This document shows positions 1 to 11,992 of a stretch of 64,000 bases of DNA, one piece after another. The notes under the pieces are model-generated. The model was not told the origin of the DNA and ran no database searches. It was given only the letters and a program-made list of their open reading frames with translations. Numbering within the stretch: the first letter of the stretch is position 1; the number at the start of each line of letters is the position of its first letter. A program made the translations under genes and the position numbers. Source of the stretch: Balaenoptera acutorostrata (Eukaryota; Chordata; Mammalia; Artiodactyla; Balaenopteridae); the NCBI RefSeq assembly GCF_949987535.1, contig NC_080075.1:56289636-56353635 (forward strand). The letters run 5' to 3'.

Positions 1-138
1 AGAGTGTGCTGAGCTGGAGACATAGATGTGTCTGCAGCATGTAATTGGTATTTGGAACCATGAAAATGGAAGATTTCACTCAAGGAGAGATCATGGGGTA
101 AGCAGGTCAGGATAGACCATTGAGGAACACTAACTTTT

Positions 139-426
139 TTTTTTTTTTTTTTTTTTAATTTGTTTTTGGCTGTGTTGGGTCTTTGTTTCTGTGCGAGGGC
201 TTTCTCTAGTTGCGGTGAGCGGGGGCCACTCTTCATCGCGGTGCGCAGGCCTTTCACTGTCGCGGCCTCTCTTGTTGCGGAGCACAGGCTCCAGACGCGC
301 AGGCTCAGTGGTTGTGCACGGGCTTAGTTGCTCCGCAGCATGTGGGATCTTCCCAGACCAGGGCTCGAACCCGTGTCCCCTGCATTGGCAGGCAGATTCT
401 CAACCACTGCGCCACCAGGGAAGCCC
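139..426 (-). mobile_element. CHR-type SINE, antisense (A)
   Basis: Starts with a T-run (A-tail on -), continues 'ttggctgtgttgggtctttg' and ends 'ccaccagggaagccc'. The tRNA-derived promoter part sits at the right end ('gctcgaacccgtgtcccctg' carries the B-box region). TSD 'aggaacactaactttt' at 123-138 and 427-442. Confidence 0.95.
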
Positions 427-442
427 AGGAACACTAACTTTT

Positions 443-1074
443 GAAGCATGGGTGGAGGAAGGGAGAGCCTAAGGAGGAGACATGGAAAGAATAGTCAGAG
501 AAGTATGAAGAGAATCAGGAGATGATGATACCCATAAAAGATTAAGGAAGAGAGTCATAGAAGGAGTTAATGATCAATGGTTAAGTAATTAAATATAGCA
601 GGGAGTTTTGGCAAGATAAGGACTGAAAAATGTATATTTGGTAATTAGGGATCATTGTGGATCTTTGTGATACCACTTTCAGCAAGGTGTGTGGCAAGAG
701 AAGCCAGGGGGCAGTGGGTTGAGGAGTGAACGTGGACTAAGAAGTAGAAGCATTGTGTGAGGACATCTTTTAGAGGAGCTTGCTTGAGTTGAGGACTTGC
801 AGTCCTGGCAGTCCAAGCACTGAGTTTGTGGGATGAGTGAATCCAAGCAGATAGCTAACTGTAAGCGTGTAGAAAAGTATAAAGAGTCTGATAAGGAACA
901 ACTGTTTTCATACAACTTGTATTCTCTGTTAGCATTAATCTTTGAAGGAAGAGGAAAGGGTTGAGAAGAGGATGTCTTTAGCATTCTCACATGTCCTCTA
1001 ATTTTGTGTCCTAATTTTAACTTTTGCTTTTTAAAACTGAATAATTTGGTATGTTTTCTGACTTTTTTCCCTAG
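443..1074. other. Intron, no recognised element
   Basis: AT-rich sequence before the first exon, with no repeat I can name. The last 30 bases form the pyrimidine tract of the acceptor at 1073-1074. Confidence 0.6.
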
Positions 1075-1213
1075 TCAGCACCATATAAAACTGGGAGCAA
1101 GGGCACCAAAGCCCAGAGAGCAAAGCAGCTGGGATTAGAAGGAGCAGCCAGGACACTGCTTGAGAATCCAGGGGACCTCAATCTGCTCTCTTACATTAGG
1201 CCCAATGTTAAAG
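1075..1213 (+). CDS. SRBD1: SRBD1 internal exon a (46 codons + 1 nt)
   Basis: The acceptor is a pyrimidine tract ending 'ccctag' at 1069-1074. The open frame starts [14 protein letters not shown] and ends [10 protein letters not shown], then one G before the donor 'gtacca'. The content ([13 protein letters not shown], then a [12 protein letters not shown] stretch) matches the Tex N-terminal helical region as kept in SRBD1. The exon ends in phase 1: its final G joins GG of the exon at 4337 to make Gly. The donor is weak (gtacca lacks the usual purine-AGT). A second AG three bases into the exon (1077-1078) could serve as an alternative acceptor and would remove about one codon. Identification rests on the protein pattern together with the following seven exons. 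Confidence 0.88.
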
Positions 1214-1389
1214 GTACCAGCTTTACTTAATAAAGAGGTCGTTCCTGTGTCTTTCCTTTTTTAATTTGAAAACTTAGGTTAAAAAAATTGTTTCATTAAG
1301 TAATGATGATACAAAAGAATATTACAGCATATAAAGAGTAAATAATTATAATAAAACAAATCCCAGTATACCTCCTGCTTAGCCATTCA

Positions 1390-1720
1390 GCTTTCCTCTT
1401 TTGATGAAGTGCCTGTTCTACTCTTCTGCTCATTTTTCTATTGTGTTGTTTCACTTTTTCTTATTAATTTATAAGAATTTTTTAGATATTCTTGCTCAGT
1501 TACATGTGCTACAAATCTTTTCTCCCAGCTTGTAACTTCTCTTTTCACTTTCTTTATGCTGTCTTTTGGTAAATAGAAGGTCTTAGTTTTATCATAGTTA
1601 ATTTATTAATCTTTTCAATTTTGTTAATCTTTTCTTTTTAGATAATTGCTTCTTTTTCTTTTTAAAGAATTTCCTTTATATCCAAGGTTATAAAGATCCT
1701 CCTGTATTGTCTTTTAAAAT
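1390..1720 (-). mobile_element. LINE-1 fragment, antisense
   Basis: 'ttaatttataagaatttttt', 'agatattcttgctcagttac', 'tcttttctcccagcttgtaa' follow the antisense L1 ORF2 text seen again at 53580-53760 and 62610-62760. Old and diverged. Confidence 0.7.
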
Positions 1721-3769
1721 TTTTATTCTATTTCTAAAAACTTATTTAATTATAAAAATCATATCTACTTTTTAAAAAGAACTTCAACAATTCGGACAGA
1801 TATGGATTGTAAAGTGAAGTCCTACTTCCACACTTCTACTCTCCACGAGTAAAGTGTTTGTCTTTTTCTTAAGTGTATCTTCCTTTCACTTTGTGTGTGT
1901 GCGTGCACAGGAGAGAATGAGAGAGGAAGGGGGTAAGGGAGAGATATTTCTAAGAAGAACCCAAGGAAAGTGTCAACTGATACGTGTCAGGGTATATTGG
2001 TTTTATTGTCAAAATGAGCCTTGGAGTGAGAGCTTTTTGAGTAAGAGTGGCTTTTTCCAAGGAGTGGTCTGCTAGGATTGAATGGGGAGATTGATGCTCT
2101 GGTGATTACTACTCTCATTCTAGTTCCTTTTAGCCTTCCTTCCTTTAGGCTGGGAGAGTGTCTGTAGGGGGCAGTCTCTGACAACAAAATCTAAAGGATG
2201 TACTAAACTGTAGAGAATCAGCATACCAAAACCTGTGTTTATTTTATATAATCTGGCAAATGTGAATTTGCAATTAAAAAAATTAAGTATGTGTCTGTGA
2301 AAATATGAATATCTGCTCATACACAAATACACACATCCTAATATCTATATTGAAAAGGGCAATAATGAAAAGAAAAAGCAAATTGGTAAATATGTGAATT
2401 TAGAGATGGGTTGAAATGAGTAAAATTCAAGTTTGTTTTATTTTTTTCGTTATATTTTCAAATGGTTGCAACTTTAATATTTACTGAGACCATATAGCCA
2501 AGCATTAAGGTTAGCCACAGTGGGAACTGTCTGTGCCCAGTGATGGTATGTTTTATTATCAATAGAATCAAACGTTGGAGCTTTCAGAATGTTAGATGCA
2601 TAATGATTTATGGTCAGTTTTTATTTTTCTCTTCTGGTCTGTTTTCTTTCCTTCCACTCTTCACCTCCTCTGGTACAAAGTTTTCCTTAGTTCACACACA
2701 TACTGAGTTCCTACTAAGTAGGTTTGATAACATAAGGTTTACAAATTGTATTCCCCTGAATGACGTGGGCTTTACAAAAGCCCATTGTTATAATTGCAAA
2801 ATCTATAATTTCCTCTTTCTAGTCTCTCTAGACTAATTGGTCTCATTGTAGGTTCCATCTTTACTACTGACTTCTCACCCTGGTATTCTCATTAAACTTC
2901 GGGTAATGATGCTGTGAGGTACTTTTGGACTCCAGGAATGAATGCATAGTGAGTGGTTTTCTAGGATAAAGACTGATCTAGTGAGAAAGCTAACACAAGA
3001 GCAGACACCTACTGACTGCTTACTATGCGCCACAGCTGTTCTAAGTCTTTACATATACAATCTTCCACCTCTCAAAGGTAATTTGTTCCTGAAAATTCCC
3101 TCATAGGGAAACTCTCTTAAAATGTAAACAGGATTCCTATTAATTTCAGTGGCCAAATTTCTTTCTTTAAATTTCTTTGAAATAAATGCAGTTACATCAT
3201 TAGTTAAGATCAGTTATCATAACACAAGCCAACAAGGCATTTTCTCTTTATTAATTACTCTGTAAGTCTGTCCTCCTGTCCTCTTTGTCTTCTGTACTTG
3301 TTACTCACTAAAACCATACCCTCAGAGAAACATATTTATGATACTCAGTGCTTGTGTAATTCAAGATTTAATGGAAGAAAAAAAAAGAAGCTTTAATGGA
3401 AATAGAACAATAAAGACAAAAGAAATAAATAATGCATTGCAAATGATCTCTCTCAGTGTATAAGTTGGTATTGCAGGGGCCATAATGTACAAGACACACT
3501 GCTGTAAATTAGCAAACTGAAAGCACTTGGAGAGAACTTAATGTACCATTGGTAGACAATTCAGCTGTGAAGATGAACAACCACATAATGGCTCTTCTTT
3601 TGTGCTCATTTGAGGTTTGAGAAATTCAAATAGGTCATTGAAAATGTGAATAAATGCCTCATAAGCCAAAATAGGGATATTAATAAAATTATTTGCAAAA
3701 GAGAATTTTTGTAACTGGAATGAAATAGTATACCTTGAGATATGACTCTATTAATATATATTTCCTATA
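1721..3769. other. Intron, mostly unassigned
   Basis: Contains a possible MIR scrap at about 2990-3085 ('tgactgcttactatgcgcca'), otherwise AT-rich unique-looking sequence with no supported ORF. Confidence 0.5.
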
Positions 3770-3975
3770 ACCTATAATGCTTAATCCTATAATGCTTAAT
3801 CTTTGTAAATACTTCATGAGGTAGATACTATTATTATTCCATTTTTATAGGAAACTGAGGCACAGAGAGAACAAGTAACTTGCCCAGGGTCATGCATTTG
3901 GTAGATGGTGGAGCCAGGATTAGACCAGGCAGCTGGCTCCAGAGCTGCATTTTTCACCACTAGGTTACATGGTAT
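3770..3975 (-). mobile_element. MIR SINE, antisense orientation
   Basis: 'ggaaactgaggcacagagag', 'agtaacttgcccagggtcat', 'ggtggagccaggattagacc' are MIR core antisense. A perfect 15-bp tandem duplication ('cctataatgcttaat', 3771-3785 and 3786-3800) lies at its left edge. Confidence 0.85.
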
Positions 3976-4061
3976 GTTAAGGTCCTGTATTATTGTTTTT
4001 GGAGACTTGATTTTGTTGCTGAGGGAAGCTAGTCACTACTATGATACTTTTCTTTTTGTTT

Positions 4062-4203
4062 GTTTGTTTTTTTAATTTTTATTGGAGTATAGTTGCTTTA
4101 CAATGTTGTGTTAGTTTCCACTGTACAGCAAAGTGAATCAGCTACATGTATACATATATCCCCTCTTTTTTGGATTTCTTTCCCATTTAGGTCACCACAG
4201 AGG
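4062..4203 (-). mobile_element. LINE-1 3' end, antisense
   Basis: 'attggagtatagttgcttta', 'tagtttccactgtacagcaa' and 'tgaatcagctacatgtatac' are the reverse complement of the young cetartiodactyl L1 3' end, which appears in sense at 20260-20345. Short 5'-truncated copy. Confidence 0.88.
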
Positions 4204-4336
4204 ATACTTTTCTGTCTTAAGTTTGTCAACTTAAGGTTTTATTTTGACTGGAATAAATTTATTGTGATTTAATTATAGATTTAAAAACCAATCTGTAGTT
4301 CTTGCTTTTGTTTTCCCTCTTACCCTTCTCCTAAAG

Positions 4337-4433
4337 GGCTTTCAGCACTCCAGGATATTGAAACAGGAGTGCAGCATATTTTAGCAGACATGATTGCTAA
4401 AGACAAAGACACGCTTGACTTCATTCGGAAATT
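4337..4433 (+). CDS. SRBD1: SRBD1 internal exon b (97 bp)
   Basis: Acceptor 'cctaaag' at 4330-4336, donor 'gtgagt' at 4434. With the G from the previous exon the frame reads [32 protein letters not shown] and ends with TT of a split Leu codon. The pattern of a 'G(V/L)..A..IL A(D/E)' helix followed by a basic end is that of the Tex-like core, in which this segment precedes the helical domain. The exon is flanked upstream by an antisense L1 3' end and a MIR fragment, neither of which enters it. No stops or frameshifts. Confidence 0.9.
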
Positions 4434-5737
4434 GTGAGTAACTCTCTAGAGTTTTCTGCTTTGTGGACTCATGACGTTAAGGGTCGCATGGTTAGTGCTA
4501 ACTCCAGTGTTCATTAAAAACTTTATTTTCAGACTTTTAAAAATTAAAAAAATTTTTTTAGTAGCACAGCTCTCTGCTCAAACAACAGAACCCGAATACA
4601 TAAAACAGATAAAAGTAAAGTTGCTTTAATTGAATTCTGGGCAGGGAGCCTGGAACTCTGCCTGTTCATCCTCCTTACCCTGAAGCATCTCAGCAGAGAC
4701 CTCTGAGGAAGACAGTTTTAAAACCACTGCATTGTGCAATATATGCTAGAGAGAGATTCATAACCATTGAGAATGGGTGGCATTGCTTTTTAAACGTATT
4801 GAGATGTATGCACTTAATTTTATAATGTTTACCAGTGGTTGGGTTAACTTGAGAATGTTTAATATCAGGTATGGATAAAAGTGCTGACCTCAAAATGAAT
4901 TTTAGCTGATGGAGAGAGCAGTTTATCCATAGTATCATAGTCCCAATTTATAAGAGAGTAAAACCCTTTGACCTAGACCCTACTTGGGCTTATGGATTTT
5001 ATGCCTCATTAAAAAAAGATATTATTTTAAAAACCTTATTTTTAGGTACTGTGTCCTTCCTTTCCTTCTGTGTATCAGAGGACAGGGTTTGGCAGAGGTC
5101 TACTCTTCCTCTCTCTCCACATCTCTAGCTGTGTGAGCTGTGCAGAGGAGAGTAAAGGTGAAAATGAACCGGTTGACTACTGTAGCTTGTCAGGGTTTTT
5201 GTTAATGTAAGGGAGAGAATTTTTCTTTTTTTCTCAGTGGCCCTCACAGGAGTGAGTTGAAGTAGGAGAATTGTGCAGGTTTTTAAATGTGTTTTTATAA
5301 GTAATTATACTGCTGAAATTTGGTTCAATTTCATAAATTATCATTGGAAGCTGTCCTGACACATCATCTTGTTTCCCTTCTTTTTAGCTTTTAATTGGTT
5401 CTGACTCCCTAACTCAGTGGTTAGAAAAGGATGATATCTAGGCCAGAGTTATTAGTCTCTCGCATAACTGCAGATAGTATCCGAACTCATTTAGGCATTT
5501 TATGGGAGGATTGGGTTGAAATATAAATAGATCTGGAACACCTATGCTAGCATGAATAGGCGAGGAGTCCCCTTTTGATGGGTCAACACGTTTTAATAGT
5601 TGAGCATCATTAAAAAAAAATCTCATTTGGTAAATCTCATTTAGTTTTTTGTTAATCTTCTTTCTATATAATGTGTTTCTTTACTAAAGCACATATTAAT
5701 AACTACTTAATGTTTGAATATTTGTGTATCTGAACAG

Positions 5738-5873
5738 GTGCCAAAATAGATATATTTGTATCCAATCATCTCTGGCAAAGGTATCCTCAAAAAAAGTAAA
5801 TGAAAAAGATGTTGATAAGTTTCTGCTCTACCAAAATTTTTCGTGCAACATAAGAAACATCCAACATCATCAG
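5738..5873 (+). CDS. SRBD1: SRBD1 internal exon c (136 bp)
   Basis: Acceptor 'tctgaacag' ends at 5737; donor 'gtaaat' starts at 5874. One G completes Leu from the previous exon, then 45 codons begin [20 protein letters not shown] and end [11 protein letters not shown], finishing on a codon boundary. It is rich in basic residues ([13 protein letters not shown]). The segment belongs to the Tex helical core, where a K(V/x)..(K/E)DA(E/D)KF-like stretch is typical; here it reads [15 protein letters not shown]. Intact, no premature stops. Confidence 0.9.
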
Positions 5874-6292
5874 GTAAATAAGAAAATTGCTTATGCATGC
5901 TGATAGTAGTAATAATGATAATACCTCAGATTTGTTTATTACTTTATTTACTAAAGAATTTTCAATCAACTATTTTCTTCCTTCATATAAATTTTTATAA
6001 TATTGTTATATCCTCCCCATTTGACAAATGGGGAACTCAAGACCCACAGAAGTTAGTAAATGACACTGAGACTTATTAGCTGTGCTAACAGTATAACACT
6101 TCGGTATCTTGACTCTGGCTGGTGATCTTTCTTATTAGACTTTCCTTCCCAGTGTGCTTGGATTTGAGCTCAATTCTGGATCTTTTCCATGTGAAATACA
6201 AAATACAGATAACTGAATTAGAATAAATAAAGATAAATAAAGTATGAGAGATCTCAGTCATATAAATCGTAGTCATTATATCTCAGTCTTTT

Positions 6293-6590
6293 TTTTTTTT
6301 AATTAATTTATTTTATTTATTTATTTTTGGCTGTGTTGGGTCTTCGTTTCTGTGTGAGGGCTTTCTCTAGTTGCGGCGAGCGGGAGCCACTCTTCATCGC
6401 AGTGCGCGGGCCTCTCACTATCGTGGCCTCTCTTGTTGCGGAGCACAGGCTCCAGACGCCCAGGCTCAGTAGTTGTGGCTCACGGGCCTAGTTGCTCCGC
6501 GGCATGTGGGATCTTCCCAGACTAGGGCTCGAACCCGTGTCCCCTGCATTAGCAGGCAGATTCTCAACCACTGCGCTACCAGGGAAGCCC
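6293..6590 (-). mobile_element. CHR-type SINE, antisense (B)
   Basis: Same structure as other copies with (TTTA)n tail after a T-run. TSD 'tcagtctttt' at 6283-6292 and 6591-6600. Belongs to the group with 'gcggagcacaggctccagac'. Confidence 0.95.
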
Positions 6591-6894
6591 TCAGTCTTTT
6601 AATTTCACATTTCATTTTATTAATTTTTATCCTAATTGTAGTTATAGGTTATATATCTACATTGTGGAATGTGGCTTTAAATCATATAGAAAAAAAATTT
6701 TTTTACAAACCAAAAATACAGTAATACTGGCTTTTGTATTTACCTGTGTAGCTACCTTTACCAGTATTCTTTACTTCTTTGTATGCTTTTGAGTTACTAT
6801 CTAGATTTTATTTCAGCCTGGAGGACTTTCTGTAACATTTCAGGTAGGGCAAGTGAACTCCCTCAGTTTTTGTTTATCTGGAAAGTCTTAATTT

Positions 6895-7035
6895 CTCCTT
6901 ATTTTTTAAAATTTATTTTTAATTGTGATAAAATACATATAACATAAACTTTACCATCTTAACTTTTTAAGTGTACAGTTTAGTAATGTTAAGTATCTTA
7001 ACATTGTTGTGCAACCAATCCCCAGAATTTTTTTA
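6895..7035 (-). mobile_element. Old LINE-1 3' end fragment, antisense
   Basis: 'attgtgataaaatacatata', 'actttaccatcttaactttt', 'cattgttgtgcaaccaatcc' match the antisense tail seen again around 52755-52860 and 56820-56930. Confidence 0.7.
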
Positions 7036-8450
7036 TCTTGCAAAACATAGATTTTTTGAATATAGAATTCTTGGTTAGCAGATTTTTCTTTCAGCACTTT
7101 GAATATGTTACCCCACTATCTTCTGGCCTTAATGGTTTTGATGAGAAATCAGCTGTTAATCTCACTGAGCCCTTGCACATGATGATTGCACTTGATTTTC
7201 TTGCTACATTTAAGATTCTCTGACTTTTGACAATTTGATTATAATTTGTCTTGCTGTGGATCTCTTTGAGTTTATTTTTCTTGGAGTTTGTTGTGATTTT
7301 TGGTTGTGTAGTTAGATGTTTCTGATCAAACTTGGGAAAATTTTGGCCATTATTTCTTCAAATATTCTTTGAGCCCTTTTCTCCTGGGTCTCCCATTATA
7401 TGTGTGTTGGCATGCTTGAGAGTATCCCACAAGTCTCTTAGCCTCTGTTTATTTCTTTTTTTCTTTTTTTAAATTCTTCTCAGACTATGTAATCTCAATT
7501 GACATATCTTCAAGTTTGCTGATTCTTTCTTCTGATTGTTCAAATACTGAACCCCTCTAGTAAATTTTTCATTTCAGTCATTGTACTTTTTTGCTCAAGA
7601 ATTTCTCTTTGGTTCTTTTTTTATAATACCCAGCTCTTTATTGATATTCTGTATTTGTTGGGATAACATGCTCATGATTTCCTTTAGGACTCTGTGATTT
7701 CCTTTAACTTTGAGCATATTTAAAACAGTTAGTTTAAAGTGTGTCTAGTAATGCCAAAGTCTGAACTTCCTCAGAGATGGTTTCTGTTAATTTCTTTTTT
7801 TTCTGTAAATGGGTCATATTTTCTTGTTTCTTTGCCTGCCATGTAATTTTTTGTTAAAACTTGTCATTTTGAATATTATAAGTTGGCAACACTGAAAATC
7901 AGATTCTCCCCCCTCCCCAGCATTTGTTGTTGTTGCTGTTGTGGGGTTTTGCGGTTTATTTAGCGACTTCTAAACTGTTTCTGTAGTCTGTATTCTTTGT
8001 CATGTTTGGCCACTGAAGTCCCTGCTCTATTAGCTTAGTGGACAGCTAGTTACTTGACAGAGATTTCCTTCATTCCTAGAGCCAAAACAAACAACAACTT
8101 TCCTGGTCCTGCGTATTTGCTCTATGTTGGGGCATCCTTCAATGCTTAGCGAGGCTGTTTACAACTCTACCTTAGCCTTCACTTTGTCTTTGTGTGGAGC
8201 TCAAAGGTCAGACAGAGGTGAAAACTTAAGGTCTTCCCAGGTCTTTTCAGAGCAGGTGTCTGTCTAGTCCTGAATGCGTGCATGACCTCTTAGATTTCCT
8301 AAAATATGCGGAAATTTTAAAAAGCCCCTTTCCTCTCGGTTATCTCTTTTACTAACCTCTTCCTTCCCAGGTTTTTCTGGTGTGTCTGATGGTTGCCCTG
8401 ACTGTAATCCCTTATCCCCAGGTGTTATCCCTGACCCCTTGAAACTGCAG
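7036..8450 (-). mobile_element. Old LINE-1 (L1M/HAL1-like 5' part), antisense
   Basis: 'gtctcccattatatgtgtgt', 'ccacaagtctcttagcctct', 'atcttcaagtttgctgattc' and 'aatttttcatttcagtcatt' are a recognisable old L1 block. Related text recurs at 28740-29640 and 39560-39900. Boundaries approximate. Confidence 0.65.
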
Positions 8451-9195
8451 CTAACACATTGCCTTTAAATACTTTGAACAAATGTCACCCAGGAGCTTCC
8501 TGGGGAAGCTCTGAGACAAGCAAAACAAAGGCAAGCCCTTGAGCCAAACCGTCAGGGAGCTATGAGACAGATCGAAACACATAATCACAAACTTTTGAGA
8601 ATAAGGTCCATATTGCTCCCTCTGGTACTGGCAGACTGCACCAGAAAAGTAGGCTGTTATCTTCACTGCCACTGCTGAACTGCAGAGTGGAGGATGGTAA
8701 GTGGGTAAGTTAAAAGTGCTCTTTCACCAAAATTCTGCAGCTTCTTCTTTAAGTGTTCCTCTGATTATTGTAAGTTTTTGATTAGATTCCAGAGTTCTGA
8801 AAAAGCTGAATCTGGCAGTTTTTGCCAGTTCTTTGCTTTTGTAGAGGTTTGGAGTTTTGGAATTCCCTACTCCACCACTTTGGTCATGTCACACCTAACA
8901 GCATCTTTAAAGTGTGGTGTGTATTCCCCTGTTCTATTCCAAAACCGGCATGTGGACTTAACCTTATGAACTGTCCTTCTTTATCTTGTTTAATGGTTTT
9001 TAGCTTGAAGTCTACTTTGGTATCAGGATTGCAACCTGTATTTTCTTAATGGAAATTGATTTCACCTTTGTTTTAATCTTAGCCCTACAATTATATGAAA
9101 TGCTTGCCCTTAGTCCTTTTGCCAAAATTTTCCAGTCTTCTTTTAAGCTGGTTGAAGCTTATTCTCTAGTCTAGTATGGAGTTGGCAAAGTTTTT

Positions 9196-9405
9196 CTGTA
9201 AAGGACCAGGAGAAAATATTTTAGACTTTGTGAGCTAGATGCCTCTTCCTGCAACTACACAACTGCCATTGCAGCACGAAAGCAGTCACAGCTAATACAT
9301 AAATGAATGAGCATGGTTGTGTTTTAATAAAATTTTATTTATGAAAACAGATGTTAGATTGGATTTGGTCCATGGGCCATAGTTTGCTGGCCTCTGCTCT
9401 TGTAT
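9196..9405. mobile_element. hAT-type non-autonomous DNA transposon (MER3/Charlie-like)
   Basis: 'tttttctgtaaaggaccagg', 'agactttgtgagctagatgc', 'gcacgaaagcagtcacagct' and 'atttggtccatgggccatag' follow the well-known 'gtaaagggccagat ... tttggcccgcgggccatagt' mammalian repeat, with CpGs decayed. It lies just upstream of the Tigger element. Confidence 0.7.
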
Positions 9406-9779
9406 ATTTCTCAAGATTTTATGTGTACAGTACAGGTGTGCCTTATTCCATAGTGCTTTTTGCTTTATTGTGCTTTGCAGAATAAATGTGTTTATTCTGC
9501 AAATAAATGCAGAATCTGTGTGTTTTACAGATTGAAGGTTTGTGGCAACTGTGTTTCATACAAGTCTGTTGGCACCATTTTCCAACAGCATTTGCTGACT
9601 TTGTGTCTCTTGTGTCACATTTTGGTAATTCTCTCAATATTTCAGAATTCTCCATTATTATTATATTTGTTCTGGTGATCTGTGATCAGTGATCTTTGAC
9701 GTTACTATTGTAATTGTTTTGAGGTGCCATGACTGCACCCATATAAGACAGCAAACTTAATTGATAATGTGTGTTCTGA

Positions 9780-11945
9780 TTGCTCCACCGACCAGCTGTT
9801 CCCTCCGTCTCTATCCTCCTTGGGCCTCCCTATTCCCTGAGACACAATAATATTGACATTAGGCCATTTAATAACCCGACAGTGGCCCCTAAGTGTTCAG
9901 TGAATGGAAGGAGTTGCACATCTCTCACTTTAAATCAAAAGCTAGAAATGATTAAGCTTAGTGAGGAAGATACGTCAAAAGCCAAGATAGGCTGCAATCT
10001 AGGCCTCTTGTGCCAAATAGGTAGCCAAGTTCTGAATGCAAAGGATAAGTTCTTGAAGGAAACTAAAACTGCTACTCTAGTGAACACACAAATGATAAGA
10101 AAGTGAAACAGCTTTATTGCTGATATGGAGAAAGTTTCAGTGGTCTGGATAGAAGATCAAATCAGCTGTAACACTCCCTTAAGCCAAAGCCTAATCCAGA
10201 GCATGGCCCAAACTCTATTCAGTTCTATGAAGGCTGAGAGGTAAGGAAGGAAGCTGCAGAATAAAAGTTTGAAGTTAGCAGAGGTTGGTTCGTGAGGTTT
10301 AAGGAAAGAAGCCATCTCCATAACATAAAAGTACAAGGTGAGGGACTTCCCTCATGGCACAGTGGTTAAGAATCCGCCTGCCAATGCAGGGGACATGGGT
10401 TTGATCCCTGGTCTGGGAAGATCCCACATGCCATGGAGCAACTAAGCCTGTGTGCCACAACTACTGAGCCTGTGCTCTAGAGCCCATGAGCCACAACTAC
10501 TGAAGCCCACGTGCCTAGAGCCTGTGCTCCGCAACAAGAGAAGCCACCGCAATAAGAAGCCCGCACACCGCAACGAAGAGTAGCCCCCACTTGCCACAAC
10601 TAGAGAAAGCCCGTGCACAGCAATGGAGACCCAACGCAGCCATAAGTAAGTAAGTAAGTAAATAAATAAATATTTATTAAAAAAAAGAAAAGTACAAGGT
10701 GAAGCAGCAAGTGCTGATGTAGAAGCTGCAGTAAGTTATGCAGAAGGTCTAACTAAGATAATTAATGAAAGTAGCTACAGTAAACAACAGATTTTCATTA
10801 TAAACGAAACAGCCTTATACTTGAAGAAGATGCCATCTAGGACTTTCATAGCTAGAGAGGAGTAAAATGCCTGGCTTCAAGGCTTCAAAGCTTCAAAGGA
10901 TAGGGTCTTTCTTGTTAGGGACTAATGCAGCTGGTGACTTGAAATTGAAGCCAATGCTCATTTACCAGTGCTCTGTAAATGGAACAACAAAGCCTGGATA
11001 ACAGCACATCTGTTTACAACATGGTTTGCTGAATATTTTAAGCCCACAGTTGAGACCTACTGCTCAGGAAAAAGGATTCCTTTCAAAATATTACTGCTCA
11101 TTCACAATGTACCTGATCACCCAAGAGCTCTGATGGAGATGTACAATGAGATTAATGTTTTCATGCCTGCTAACACAACATCCATTCTGCAGCCCATGGG
11201 TCAGGGAGTCATTTCGACTTTCAAGTCTTATTATTTAAGAAATGCATTTCATAAGGCTATAGCTGCCATAGATAATGATTCCTCTGATGGATTTGGGCAA
11301 AGTAAATTGAAAACCTCTAGAAGGGATTCACCACTCTAGATGCCATTAAGACCACTTGTGATTTGTGGGAAGAGATATGATATCAATATTAATAGGAGTT
11401 TGGAAGAAATTGATTCTAATCCTTATGGGTGACTTTTAAGGGTTCCAGACTTCAGTGAAGGAAGTAACTGCAGCTGTAATGGAAATAGCAAGAGAACTAG
11501 AATTAGAACTGGTGCCTGAAGATGTGAAAGAATTGCTGAAATCTCATGACTAAACTTTAATTGATGAGGAGTTACTTCTTATGGATGAGCAAAGAAAGAG
11601 GTTTTGTGAGATGGGATCTGCTCCTGGTGAAGATTGTTCAAATGACAACAAGTGATTTAGAGTGTTACATCAACTTAGTCAATAAAGCAATGTCAGGGTT
11701 TGAGAGGATTGACTCCAGGTTTGAAAGAAGTTCTACTGTGAGTAAAACGCTATCAGCATTGCATGTTACAGAGAGATTGTTCCTGAAAGGAAGAGTCAGT
11801 TGCTGTGGCAAACTTAATTGTCGTCTTCTTTTAAGGAATTGCCACGGCCACCCCAGCCCTCAGCAGCCACCACCCCATCAGTCAGCAGCCGTCAACACGG
11901 AGGCAGGACCCTCCACCAGCAAAAAGATTATGGCTTGCTGAAGGT
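9780..11945 (+). pseudogene. Broken Tigger transposase (fragments)
   Basis: Fragments in several frames follow the order of a pogo-type transposase: a helix-turn-helix/CENP-B-like N-terminus, then the catalytic DDE region, then an acidic C-terminus with a [20 protein letters not shown] stretch. In the central fragment the catalytic segment is altered ('[11 protein letters not shown]', where the family has LLL.DNAPGHP; the Asp of this motif is His). Several in-frame stops (for example after 10106, 11339 and 11550) confirm it is dead. CENP-B and the JRK/TIGD genes come from this family, but nothing here suggests domestication. Confidence 0.9.
10342..10687 (+). mobile_element. CHR-type SINE, sense, inside Tigger (C)
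   Basis: One of only two + strand SINEs. Starts 'gggacttccctcatggcaca', ends with a (TAAG)n/(TAAA)n tail and A-run. TSD 'aaaagtacaaggtga' at 10327-10341 and 10688-10702 lies in Tigger sequence, so the SINE is younger than the transposon. Confidence 0.95.
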
Positions 11946-11992
11946 TCAGATGATGACTATGATTTTTTAGCATTAAAGTATGTTTTAATTTT

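Noticed and set aside
191..472. Open frames of 60-147 codons rich in Arg/Ser/Gly over SINEs (also at 22037, 33105, 35455, 57464, 57917, 61051 and others)
   Set aside because: They lie over CHR SINEs and repeat the same translated SINE text in all frames; not genes.
11561..11941. 126-codon open frame as a possible domesticated transposase
   Set aside because: It is the C-terminal scrap of the dead Tigger transposase; the catalytic region upstream is interrupted by stops and a SINE.
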